From: Anisodus tanguticus
Taxonomy: Eukaryota > Streptophyta > Magnoliopsida > Solanales > Solanaceae
Assembly: GCA_034509755.1 (NCBI GenBank)
Contig: CM067539.1
Location: 23,770,501-23,834,500 of the forward strand
DNA: 64,000 nucleotides
Direction: 5' to 3'
Below the pieces are notes generated by a model. The model did not search any database, was not told where the DNA came from, and worked only from the letters and a program-made list of their open reading frames with translations. A program made the position numbers and the translations under genes. Shown piece after piece: positions 34,511 to 45,600 of the stretch; position 1 is the stretch's first letter; the number at the start of each line of letters is the position of its first letter.

Positions 34511-35415
34511 TTAGTAACTACACTTTATTTTAATTATATTTAATAGTTAAATATTGTATTTCAATTACATAAGCTAACTAATTCAGAACCCATCTTTCCC
34601 ATTTTTTTCAATTTTTCTTCTCTCCTCTTTTACCATTTCCACCACTATCCCTTCTTCCTCCCTAAATTTTCCGGCAACCACCGCCGACGGCGAAACTCCG
34701 ACAACACCCACCATATCTGCCACCACGCCTTCCATCTCTAGCCACCATGAAACCACCAACCCCACTGTCCCTCCATTGCTCCCCCAGCACTGCCCAACCA
34801 CCACTCTGCTACCATGCCCTCCATCTCCACACACCACGAAACCACCAACTCTCCACTGCTCCTCCAACAAACGCCCTCCACTTCTCACCCCCCCGCGTGC
34901 CGCCCAACCACCATTGCCATCTCTGATCCCACCCCTCACCGGCATCTCTGTCCAAAGATATCTCCGGCGAAATCCATTGCTCCCTCTCGTCTCTCCCCGC
35001 CCTGCTGATCACCGGACGATTTATCTCAGATGTGGTGTATTTTCTCAAATCTAAGCATGTTTTATTTCGTGTATCTCAGATTTGAGTGTATTCGTTATTT
35101 TTTTAGTGTAAAATAGAATATTTTTATGTATTTTTCGCCTGTATTTCGAATGAGATTTTTGTGTATACAAATGAATACATTGAATTTTGAATGCAGCTGA
35201 ATAGCCATGCATTTTTTTTTGTGTGTTTATGTTGTTTGAATATAATATAATAAGTTGAATACAGTATAAAAGTAGCTACGAATGAACACAACTGAATTAA
35301 ATACATCTGCATTGAATACAACGAAATACATCCGAATTAAAATACAATCAAAATTGAATACATGTTACTGTAGCTACGAAATATAATTAGCAAAAGTGTA
35401 GCTATGCTTAAAACC
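34511..35415. mobile_element. TIR element (about 0.9 kb), possibly MULE-like, with Pro/Thr-rich interior
   Basis: The left end AGTAACTACACTTTATTTTA...TAATTATATTT pairs with the right end reversed (ATAGCTACACTTTTGC...TAATTATATTTCGTAGC), giving TIRs of about 55 bp. The interior 34580-35030 is unlike its surroundings: CCACCA-rich, with open frames on both strands (91 and 120 residues) and an internal repeat (CCACCATGAAACCACCAAC at 34742, CACCACGAAACCACCAAC at 34834). No known domain is seen. Capture of a gene piece, as in Pack-MULEs, is possible but unproven. No target duplication was identified. Confidence 0.5.
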
Positions 35416-36219
35416 CCCAAAGTATAATCATTTGTGGTGAGTGAGTTGAACAAATTTTAAAATAATTTTATCTTGTCTTAAACGCTTCTTTTATTAGTCA
35501 CTAGTTTCTCCGTCTCACAATACTTATCGTGATTCTTTTTATGCTGCCCATCAGAAATATTAACTAGGAGGAATTTTTAACTATTTTACCCTTCAATTGG
35601 TATTTGACCAATCATAACATAATTCATAATTGAGGTGTTGTAGTCTTCAAAAATAATTACTTCTAAAAGTAAAAAGAAAAGAAAAATTCTATTTTAAACT
35701 TCTAAAACGGTAAGTAATATAAAATAACTATTTTTTAAAAATACGATAAATTACATTTACGCATGATTTGGTAATCTAAAGATGTTAACCACATAATGGA
35801 TAAATAGATAGATAGATATAGAGGGAGGGGGGAGGGGGAAGGGGGGAGGGAGGGAGGGAGAATAAACGCAATGCCTACTTAGCAGTAAGCCGGCGACCTT
35901 ATCACCCTACTTATAGAAATTATGATTTATATACTTTTTGTAAGTAAAAAAAATCCAAATTCATTTTAAACATGCGGAATAGAGGAATATTTTCTAGATA
36001 TTTAACAAGAATTTAGAACTTCTAGACATATCTACAAGATAAGTTCAAAATATCACAAAAGATCATTTTAGAAGCCTTTTTAAGAAAATCTATGATATTT
36101 GTAAAATTCAAAAGATTCACTTTATTTTTTTTCTCAGAAAACATTAGATTTATTGAGTCATACTACATACTTCACCGTACTTTGAGATGTACTTTTGAGA
36201 CGAAGGGAATATAATACGA
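35416..36219. other. Spacer with a possible Stowaway-like remnant and a purine tract
   Basis: TTCTCCGTCTCACAATACTT at about 35508 and GAGACGAAGGGAATA at about 36198 look like facing ends of a Stowaway-type element, but the interior was not matched. A G/A tract (GAGGGAGGGGGGAGGGGG and so on) lies at 35819-35862. No gene is seen. Confidence 0.4.
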
Positions 36220-36224
36220 GTTCT

Positions 36225-37420
36225 TGTTGGATATGTAAAGCAGTACAAGAAGTAAATAAATATTACAAGTGTTCGAAAGGATAATCAAAATGGCAATTCA
36301 GAACTGCCGCAAGCTTGTTGAGTCTTGAATCTTGATAACCTGAAATCAAGAAACACTAAATCTGGATTGTTACAACTGTGGCTGAGTCGAGAGATGACTC
36401 ACTGTCTTTAAGACAAGATTGCCCCGTATATATGCTTTTACGTTAACGGGCAATAGTCTCCCAAAATAAAACAACAACTAATCAACACTACAAAACAAAT
36501 AGGTTGATTATGACGAAGAAAACAAACACGAAACGACTTGCTGAAGAATGAAAAAGAAAGGAAGAGTTTTCTGTTCTGTTTTTGCCCGCTGTTTGTGCTC
36601 ACATTTTGGACAGAATTTCAGTTGTGCTCTCTTCTGTTTTTCTCTGTGTATTATATTGTAGTCTCTGCAATTGAGCCAAAAGGCTCCAATATATATCATA
36701 AGGGGATGGACTCTTCAACTGCCAAGTAATGGCAGTTTATGGCCAAGTAATGGTTATTTATGGCCATTAGTGAGGGAGTTAATCAGCAAAGTAATGGCTG
36801 ATTTAATGTGCAACATAAAAGAGCTGTTAGGGAGGAGTTAATGTGCAGATTAATGGAGTTTTAACGCTCCAAAAATCAACTTCAACGGCGGGGAGAAACT
36901 TTCTGCCTTCCGTCGTTCCCAATTTCAGCTTTTCAGAAACTCCAGAGATCAAACTGTAAATATTAAGCAATTTGGGGTCCAAAGAGATAATATCAGAAGA
37001 AGCCCAAGGCCCATGACACACGACCTGAGACCCGGACCTGCGGGCGACGGCGCACGTGTGGACTTAGCCTTGAACCCAAGCACATCTAGGTCCTCCCTCC
37101 TTCAAACACATGGGTTACCCCTTGGGGTCCCAAACCCTTAGCCAATTTTGAAACTTATAAAGAGAACAATTCTTCATTTTCCCACCGATGTGGTAGATTT
37201 GTCCCACACCATATTTTCATGCCTCAAAACACCTTACTTCGTGGATCAATATCTCTTTCATTTCTCAATGAAATTTGACAATTCTTGGCCCTACGGTCAT
37301 CTACTTACTTAGTAGATTATGCACGTGTGAAGAGACAAAGCCTCCAACATACGGAATCCTAGTGTTTAAGTCATTAAATACGGGTGGACGAACCTCCCCA
37401 TCAAAGATAAATTTCCAACA
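36225..37420 (-). mobile_element. Solo Copia LTR (1196 bp), TSD GTTCT
   Basis: On the plus strand it starts TGTTGGATATGTAAAGC and ends AAATTTCCAACA, flanked by GTTCT on both sides (36220-36224 and 37421-37425). It matches the LTR at 41382-42438 in order: ATATGTAAAGC, GGCTGAGTCGAGAGATGACTC, TTTAAGACAAGA, AATTGAGCCAAA. Minus orientation is inferred from the second copy, where the PPT lies on the high-coordinate side. No internal region remains. Confidence 0.85.
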
Positions 37421-37425
37421 GTTCT

Positions 37426-38700
37426 TACTTCACTTTTTTTTTCAAAGGTTAAAAGATGAAGAAGATGACTAACGAATAATACCAATCACTTTAAAAAGTT
37501 GGTCATAAAATGCCAAAACAAACCAAGAAAAAATTGATGGTCAAATAAAAACGTGAGGTTTCACCATGAAAGTCTTTAACATCTGGAGACCCCCATGTCG
37601 GCTATTAAGCTGTGTGCGCGCGCGCGTTGAAATAATAGTTATTAATAGAAATATAGTCTCGGCCCAAGCTATTGGATTATATTGAATTTGTTATAAATAA
37701 AATTCTAGCTCCGTCTTTGAATATGCGTATACTATCTGTGGAAATTTCATGACTTAATGTACATATTAAGCCTCAAGAGTATAAATGTTTTGATATATTA
37801 TCGGATCACTTAAATGATATCTATAAATAAACTTTCTTACAAAGTGAAGTTGGTATTCTTGGAAAGAAAATAAGTTATTTGCTGACAACAAAAAAAATAA
37901 CTTAATAATATATAAATAAATAAAATTCTTAGCCTAAAGGTATATAAAACTTAAAACTCAAGTCATAAACATGAAAAATTTATGGCTTAAATTTTAATGA
38001 GGTTAGGAACCATTTGCTGTTACCATCATTGGTCATTATTAGGTAACGTTAGTAGTACAGCTAGGGGAAAAATAGATTTGTTTCTATTGGTACTGATTAA
38101 CTAACACCATATGCGTCTAAACAGGTTGTGTCCTGAACAGTGTGGACAGGCTTCACCAAACTAATAATTGAAGTCATTTTTTATTTGAAAAGTTTCCCTT
38201 GACAAAAAGACAAGAAAAGAAAGATAGAAAACAAAATATTAAAGTATTAGTCAACTGAACAAATCTTGAATTAATCTATGCCGACAATAATAATGTCAAA
38301 CTATCTCAAAAGTATTTCAAAAAGATGTAACGCGCTTAATATTTGTTGTGCAAATTAATCAAATAGAATCAAGATGAGTTTAATTTACTCTACATCTATT
38401 AATAAATTATATTATTATTGTAGAACTTATTTCGAGAGGATATTCATAGAATATAATCATTCAATAAGCAGTATGATAACAAACCGTAATAGTGATAAGG
38501 TCAAATTGACCCGATTCCAAATATTTTGCTTTAGTGATAAGTGGACTGAAGAAATTGTTATAGAATATCAAAATAAGAAAGATGAGCTTAATAATGTCTC
38601 AAAAACAAGGAACGTTAGTATTACGATACAAATTTGGAAAAAGTATTGAGTAACATTTACTTTACCCTCTTAATATTTTGAGTTTGAAAAATAATATCTC
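37426..38700. other. Spacer, no gene seen
   Basis: AT-rich sequence. The 91-residue plus frame at 38374 lacks any recognisable domain. A short alternating CG run (GTGTGCGCGCGCGCG) lies at about 37612-37626. Confidence 0.5.
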
Positions 38701-40044
38701 ATTCACATTTTTTTTCTTTTTGATAATCAACTTTTTCATTAATCACCAAAGTGCAGAATTACAAAGTCATAGCCAACTAACACAGTTGAACTATCTTCTG
38801 AGTTACATCAACACAAAAGGAAACCAAGTTACATAGCTACTAGTACTTGGATCAACTCTTACACAACAAGTATAAGCAATATCTTTGGCAATGAGATCAA
38901 ATGCAGTTGTTCTTCTTTCAAAGATTCTAGCATTTCTTTCAACCCACAGAGTGCACACATTCTGCAAGTATGGTCCAGTACCGGCTGATTAGCTAGGTTA
39001 GTAAGGCAATGACCTAGGATCCTACCTTTTTGGGGGGCCTCACATTTATATATATATATATATATATATTCACTTTTCAAGTAAACTTTAGGGAAAAGCA
39101 CAAAAGTAATTTTTTCCTTTTATGGGGAGTGGAGCCTACATTAATTGGGGATATTTTTGGAGAAAAGTTTCTTCCCTTTTTTGGAGGAATAAGTAAGTTG
39201 GAAGCAAAGAAAAATTGGGGAAATTGAAAGTTTTTTTAGGTAATTGTATCCTTATTTATTTGGGTAACTATTCTATTGCCCATATTTACCTATTTCCTTC
39301 TTCTTTTCATTATTCTCTTCTCTTATTATTATTAAAAATTCTCAAGTCTTCTACCCACCTAAATATTCTGCTGCAAAACATAGTGTTTACAAAAGATCAA
39401 GATTTATATTTTGGCGTCTTCTTCAAATTATCAAGCATTGCAACAAGTCATTATATTGAAGTAGCGCAACACTATTTTATTTTATATCAACTTATCAAAT
39501 TTTTGAATCGGGTTTTATTGTTCTAATTTTATCTTATATTTCATTGAAAATTCCTCATTGTTCATATTCTTATTTCATAAGTTTATATTTTTATTTTAGT
39601 TATTATTAGAATTTATTTAATTTAAATATGTCAACTAGAAAATATAGATCCGATTATGCAAAAAGAGAGAAAAGGAGAAAAGCTGAAGAATTAATTAAAT
39701 TCCAAAAAGGAGCACTTGATAGATATTTACCAAATAATAAAAAAAAATTGAATCGAAAAATACGGGAGGATGTTTTTCAAATGAACAAGTCATTAATAGA
39801 GTTGAGTTAGATGATAATAACATTCAAGAAGAAAATATTGAAAAATCTGACATAATTTCAAAAAATCAAAACTTCTAAATGATTTAAATAATTGCATCCC
39901 TAAAAATATATATGAATCAAGTCAATGAGATACTGTAGATACAAAGTCGAGAGATCTATTAGTAGAAAAGGGACCAGTTAGAATAACTAACATAAATTTT
40001 TCAAAGAATAAATTCTCAAGACATTTTTCTACAACACAATTTAT

Positions 40045-41240
40045 TAAAATCATTTACACCTGTTGGACTAGACTCAAACCAGCTTGACCAACAGCGTCCC
40101 TTAAATCAAGTTTGAGACATGTATCACCTCCTTTTAGAGTGATTCCATTCCCTGAAGTCCTATTGAGGACAACCTCTCCAACCCCTTCTACTTTAGAGGT
40201 GACATTGCTTCACATGAACAACCTCTTGCCCGTGGTTAGGGCGTAATCGAATCATATATGATCTGGATACTCTGGCCCACTCCAGTTGCTTTGGCAGACT
40301 GAGTGTCCAATTACTTTTCTGCCTTTCTTTTGATCTTCAGATCATTTAAGACTTGTAAAACTCTGGCTCACCTCACTAGGTGTCCATTACTTTTCTGTCA
40401 ACTGAATTCTGGCCCACTCCAGTCGCCCGTAGGCTTTGTACGACTGAGTGTCCAATATCATCTTATCAAATGTATTCTGGCCCTCTCCAGTTGTCCGTAG
40501 GCTTTTGTACGACCGAGTGCCCAATATCATCCTATCAAATGAATGATCTTCTGTCAGATAGTGTGACAGGTTCAACGTCTTAAGATAAGCCACTATCTTT
40601 TAGTCTTCTTCCCTTGTGATTGGTGCCCAGGGAAATCCCTGGCGCTTACTTAAGAGTGATAACAGTTTTCGCACAGTCAGTGGATCTCTCTCATTCGTAT
40701 GTGCGAACACACTTTACACACTTTTAACAATTACACTCAAAAGAACAAATCTTTTAAGTTTTGTTTACAATAGTCCAATCTTTAACCGGGAAGGAAGGAG
40801 ATTAAATATCTGATTTTATAGTGTATGGAATATAAGTTTTTAATGAAAACACTTTCATATTCACAGCCTTGCTTTAACATTTTATTGATAAGGAAGGATT
40901 AACTTAGACCTTTTGGATTCTGGCCCACTTCAGTTAGACTGAGTGTCCAAATCCTCCTTACCATAATTCGGATCCTCTGTCTGGGACAGATATAAGACTT
41001 TTGCTATATGATAGAACATCATCTTCAGCCTTCTCCTCTTGTCCCAGTTGACATCCTCAGCCTCTCGTGGGCGCTTGTTTCCACCACCCTCGGGAGCGGT
41101 GACACCAACTCGTCCTCGATCTTTAGCCATACTAGCATGACTATCAGCAGTATCTTGAAGCTCAACATCAGGTCCAAAGATCCCATCTTTGACGGAAATA
41201 GACTTGTAACTATCGTCAAAGAGAACCATAACTAGGACCA
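40045..41240 (-). pseudogene. Copia gag and protease-linker remnants
   Basis: The minus strand gives MAKDRGRVGVTAPEGGG, KRRRLKMMFYHIAK (compare KRWQQKMFFYLTTL of plant Copia gag), then after rearrangement MAYLKTLNLSHYLTEDH. Lower down (about 40230-40060) GKRLFM, SNVTSKVEGVGEVVL and TSGNGITLKG match the NATSxIEGxGxVxLKMTSGKxLTL stretch between protease and integrase. Short repeats of GGCCCACTCCAGT and GACTGAGTGTCCAAT words disrupt it (40265, 40410, 40475, 40925). The 178-residue frame at 40930-41466 crosses the LTR boundary and is not a gene as it stands. Confidence 0.65.
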
Positions 41241-41381
41241 ATCTTGAAAGCACAGTTGTTGTTTGAACTGTTAGTAAAACTGTCAACAGAACTGTTGCAA
41301 GAAGAAAACCACAGCCAGATTTGGTCACACACTTATCAACCAACATCTTTCGAATCACTAATACAAATTTTGTCTTAAAAT

Positions 41382-42438
41382 TATTGGAATATGTAAAGCA
41401 AAAACGAGAATAGTAAATAACTATTACAGTGATCGAAAGGACAAACAGCAAAGAGGACAACAACAAGTTGTCAATATCTTGATCTTGAATTGAAACTTCA
41501 AATATAGAACTTGTATTCGGAAATACAAGAACATGAACTGCTACATTTGTGGCTTGTAGATCCGCTGAGAATACGAACGGTTAGAGTCTTTTGTCTGTTG
41601 AGTTAACACCTGAAATACATAGCAATCAATTAGATAAACCATAACACCACCGGCTGAGTCGAGAGATGACTCTCTATCTTTAAGACAAGACTGCCCCCGT
41701 ATATAGACTTTACGAAAGTGTGGACAATAGTCCCCCAGGATGAAACAACAAACTATCAAGTGTGCAAAGCCTACACAAATGATCTCAGCGAAGAACACGA
41801 ATAATGAAGATTGCTAAGAGAAGGATTGCTATCAGGCAAATCTGATCTCTTTGTGGTGTTATGAACTTGTTTTTCTGTTCATATATGTTCATCTTCATCT
41901 AGAATTGAGCCAAAGATCTCAATTTATAGGTGTGCAAGATGGTCCCTTCAAGTGCTCATGTAATGGTCATTTAAATGCCATGTAATGGCCCTTTAAACCA
42001 CCAACTAATGCAGCCAAATAATGGCTAAGTTATGGAGGAAAAACTACCAAGTTAATGCTCCAAAACCTCTCCATAATCAGCTAAACTTTTGAACTTCCGT
42101 CGAGCACTCACTGCCAATGAAGCGCTGCGGCGCTGCTAAGGGGCGCCGCGGCCCTTCTAAGCTCCGCGACCCTTTTTTGACCCGTTCCATCTTATACCTC
42201 GCACAATCTTTCCTTTGTTTACCAACGTGGAACACTTGTCATTTAGCAAATAACCATCCATCATTCTATGTCTCACACATTTCACTTACGTACCAATATC
42301 TCTTTCATTAACGAAATTTACGATACTTGGCACTAAGATTGCACGTGTGTGGAAATGATATTTCCAACGTGCGGGGCCCATTTGTTCGAGTCATAAATAA
42401 TGGGATAAACTTAATTCCACATTAGTAAATTTCCAACA
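41382..42438 (-). repeat. Copia LTR (1057 bp), internal in the permuted fragment
   Basis: It is homologous to the solo LTR at 36225-37420 from end to end (TATTGGAATATGTAAAGC on the left, TTTCCAACA on the right). It lacks a target duplication: the left flank is AAAAT and the right is ATCCC. The right flank, reversed, is a PPT, so this is the 3' LTR of the RNase H side; the left flank leads into gag, so it is also the 5' LTR of the gag side. No PBS could be recognised next to it. Confidence 0.8.
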
Positions 42439-43049
42439 ATCCCCTCTTGAAAGAGATTTTGGCGCACACACAAGGTGCCTACTTTTAGCAATCTTTCAGT
42501 GAAAAGATATTACATCAGGAGAGGTAGCTTCCGCTTTGAACCTTCCCTAGTTGAATACCATCGGACTTACTTACTGCGCGGTGAATGTGATGTCTTGAAC
42601 CGTCAGTGTTTAATGTAAGCCAAGACAACGGTACCAACACAATACCTCCCATTTATTCGTTTCTTCTTTTGTTCTGTCCGTTGTGGCCGTGGACACACTT
42701 GGATCTTAAGTGCGTTCCTTTGAGGCGGCATGTCCTCGCACTTAAATAGGTGATCTCCTACAAGGTATTCTGCTATACCCCCACTTCACAAGTGTTAGGC
42801 ATCATTAAAAGTTTCTCCAACCTTAACCTCAATCGTTTGAGGATCGTTAAAGGTTTGGAAGCTTAATCTTTACCCACCATGCATGTAGCACTTTAATGTC
42901 TATCACGGGAACGACTTTGGATTCATGTTTCTTAAACAGAAATCATAATCCGAAGTGCTTTTGCTTCCACCGAAGCGATCAACTGAACCTTTTGCAGCTT
43001 AGTTTTCCCATTGAACCAAATTCTTGGGATCTCCAGTCAGTATGGTTGG

Positions 43050-43810
43050 GTTACCACCGCAAAGGTTCGTATTATTTGGATTTTTTAAGCCCATTCCCTT
43101 AGACAGGAAGAACTCTTGATCTTCGGGTAGTCCCTTAGATAAAGGGTCTGCTATATCCTTTGATTAGTAATCAAGGAAGTGACACCCGTGATGATCAACT
43201 TCTATACGGTCTCATGTCTCCGACAGATCCGACAAATATGTCCAGACACAGTCATCCGTGCCCTTCTTTAAGCCGACCGACTAGCCACAATGTATAACTG
43301 CTGAAGGCACGGGTTTCTCCCAATAAGGGATATCCTCTAAGGAGTCGTGAAGTTACTCAACTTCTTTCATACTTAGTTTAAAGCGATAAACTCCGATTCC
43401 ATCATGAATCGGCCGATGCAAGTTAACTTAGAGGATTTTCCAAGAACCACCACACACATTTACTTGTGGCTTTGTTGTTCTTCATATCTGATGTCCAGTT
43501 TGCATCACTGTGTTATACCAGAACCACTGGACATCCAGAATACCATAATCCGTAGATAAGTGAATATTTCAGATATCGTCATATCCGATTTAATGCCTTC
43601 TATTGATCATTTCCTGAATCACGAGTGAACCTTAGTTCATCTGATCTTCTTTGTAGGCCGATACCAGGTCGGTTGTAGTGTGTACAATACATTGAACTAC
43701 ATATGACCTGCACATATTGCTCCTTGTATATAGGTGCACCATGATTCCAATCAGTTCTATGATTCATATCCATTGGTGGCTTCAACGAGACTGTCAACTA
43801 TCTCACAATT
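43050..43810 (-). pseudogene. Copia RNase H remnant
   Basis: The minus-strand translation shows VVVLGKSSKLTCIGR and MESEFIALN, which match SWKSxKQTCIARSTMESEFIAL of plant Copia elements. Later HICRICRRHETV matches RHIRRRHNTVR, followed by the LxxGxxTxxxVxxxxxxADPLTKGL tail region with breaks. Stops and frameshifts are dense. It is the C-terminal pol of the same fragment and leads into the PPT. Confidence 0.75.
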
Positions 43811-45600
43811 GAGTTTGGAGTTAGACCAGTCCGTTAGATGTCTTCAAGCACCACAAATAAGAGATGCTTTATTGAAACTAGTAGAAGTTAGTGATGATCC
43901 AAAAAAGTAAAAGCGAAGCTACCTGTTTAGCAACATATGAGCTTAAATTTTTATTAGGTATGACTATTTGGTATGATATATTATTTACGGTTAATTCAAT
44001 TAGTAAAAATTTACAATCTAAAGATATGCATATTGATGTTGCCATAGATCAGCTAAGAGGTCTAATTTTTTTTTAAAAAATATAGAGAAGAGGGATCTGC
44101 AATTTCTATGATTTCTGCTAAGGAAATTGCATCTGAGATATAGAACCTGAATTTTGTAAGAAACGCGTGATTTTTAGAAAGAAACAATTTGATGAAAATG
44201 TTGATAACACAGTCGCAAAGTCTCTTGAAGATTCTTTTAGAGTTAATTATTTCTTATACATAGTAGACCAAGCCATTTTATCACTTCAAAATAGATTTGA
44301 ACAATTTGAAGCATATGAAAATATTTTTGATTTTCTATTTAGTGGTAAAAAATTGAGATCACTAGATGATGGTAGTTTGAAAAAATATTGTCTTAACCTA
44401 GAACTTCCTTTAACACATAATAGTTATTCTAATTTTGATGGTTTAGATTTATTTTTTGAATTAAAAGTGTTAAGAGCAATAATACAAGTAGAAGATAATG
44501 ATCTAATCAAAATACTCAATCAAATAAAAAGACTTAATTCTTTTTCAAATACATATATTGCTTATAGAATAATGTTAACAGTTCATGTAATTGTGCCTCA
44601 GCCGAAAGAAAATTTTCAAAACTAAAATTGATAAAATCTTATCTAAGATCAATAATGTCTCAAGAGATATTGAATGAATTAGCTATATTATCAATTGAAA
44701 AAGAATTGTTAGAACGAATAGATTATAAAACAGTAATTAATGAGTTCGCATCTAAAAAAACTAGAAAAGTAAATTTTAAATAAAAATATACATGACAATC
44801 TTTTCTTTTTAAAAAATAGAGTCTCTCCATGAAGTTTGGCTTGAGGCCCCCAATCTTATGGAGACAACGTTGGTATGGTATTGAAGGATCTGGTCCTTAG
44901 AGTCTTACCCTTTGTATTTGTGATTCACATATTGTTCCCGGGTGGTGGCAATCATCCTTGGCCTTTGCAGCCAACCCAACATTCTATCCCATAAGTTCCT
45001 AGCATAGTGACACTGAACAAATAGATTCTCCAAAGTTTCATCATTGTTGTGGCATAAGGAGCATTTTGATCCTACTTGAACTCCCCATTTGAGTAGCCTA
45101 TCAACAGTAAGCAATCTTGCATGAAAATGCAACCACATGGTAAACTTGGCTTTTGATCTAGCATTGTTGTTAAAGACTAGTGATTTTCATTGAACTCTAG
45201 GCAAGTCAGGGAGAAGCTGCAGGTAGATGGTTCTGATCAGGCTGTGTTTGTTGCTGTTTTGAATATGAACCACTTGAAGAGTTCGGAGAGCTTGCAATAT
45301 CTGCCTAACCATCCAGGAAGCCTGCTGGGGTACAACAAGATCACACAATTGCCTCCATTTTATATAGAATGCATGTATCCATCTTATCCACAATTTGTCT
45401 TATTTATGAGCTAAATCCCAACAAGACTTTTGCCATAGCAACCATATTCCAAATCTTGAGGTTGATGAGATTCAAGTCCCCAACAGATTTAGGCAAACAT
45501 ACCTTATTACATGCCACCAAAGCTTACTTAGTAATCTCATTTGTTCTGGATCATATATAACTTCTACAATATCACTTTCACATTTTGAATGAGACTATAG

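Larger units (their letters stand above)
40045..43830 (-). mobile_element. Copia fragment in permuted order (RNase H - PPT - LTR - gag) inside the hAT
   Basis: Read on the minus strand the order is RNase H remnant (43810-43050), a 3' untranslated stretch, a PPT-like CAAGAGGGGA (42439-42450), one LTR (42438-41382), then leader, gag and protease-linker remnants (41381-40045). A normal element would have LTRs at both ends. Here the single LTR is in the middle and both outer ends are internal sequence. The outer junctions with the hAT are approximate to about 40 bp. Confidence 0.75.
39628..44781 (+). pseudogene. hAT transposase of the TTF-finger/DUF4371 type, broken
   Basis: It begins MSTRKYRSDYAKREKRRKAE, ELIKFQKGALDRYL, the standard start of ZMYM1-like plant hAT proteins. 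LVEKGPVRITNINFSKNKFS follows with frame breaks near 39810-40000. The Copia fragment cuts in near 40045. Beyond it (from about 43830) come APQIRDALLKLVEVSDDPK, ATYELKFLLGMTIWYDILF, KDMHIDVAIDQLRGL, then an open 152-residue stretch (44167-44625) with FFELKVLRAIIQ. The hATC end is NCASAERKFSKLKLIKSYLR, MSQEILNELAILSIEKELLE, ending at about 44781. The TTF-type zinc finger and most of the catalytic core are missing. Confidence 0.88.
38975..44870 (+). mobile_element. DUF4371/ZMYM1-like hAT element inserted in the LINE
   Basis: The left end CAGTACCGGC fits the CAGxGCCGGC start of this hAT group. Both subterminal regions have GGGGGCCTC (39034 and, reversed, near 44848). The 8-bp flanks AGTATGGT (38967-38974) and GGTATGGT (44871-44878) differ at one base. 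Flanking LINE sequence rejoins across it. The right TIR is badly eroded. A decayed plus-strand transposase fills the ends, and a Copia fragment replaces the middle. Confidence 0.75.
38709..45595 (-). pseudogene. L1-type LINE 3' fragment, split by a hAT element
   Basis: Upstream of the hAT (45595-44879, minus) the end of RT and the zf-RVT region remain: LWIRWIHAFYIKWRQLCDLV, WLHFHARLLTVDRLLKWGVQ, CSLCHNNDETLENLFVQCHYARNLWDRML. After the hAT (38966-38709) the frame goes on with NVCTLWVERNARIFE and AFDLIAKDIAYTC, then an A-rich tail seen as the T run near 38709-38720. The split point carries the 8-bp duplication of the hAT. It is 5'-truncated and has stops. Assignment to L1 rests on the WIHxYYIK and LLKWGVQVxxxCxLC blocks. 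Confidence 0.85.

Noticed and set aside
34583..35054. Pro/Thr-rich or Gly/Val-rich gene (120 or 92 residues)
   Set aside because: Open on both strands, low complexity, inside a TIR element, no splice or start context; kept only as a possible captured fragment.
40930..41466. 178-residue minus-strand frame with hydrophobic N-terminus
   Set aside because: It crosses the Copia LTR boundary at 41382 and its C-terminal half matches Copia gag, so it is a chance joined frame, not a membrane protein gene.
36225..42438. A single Copia element with LTRs at 36225-37420 and 41382-42438
   Set aside because: The first LTR has its own GTTCT duplication and the DNA between holds LINE and hAT sequence, not a Copia interior in order.
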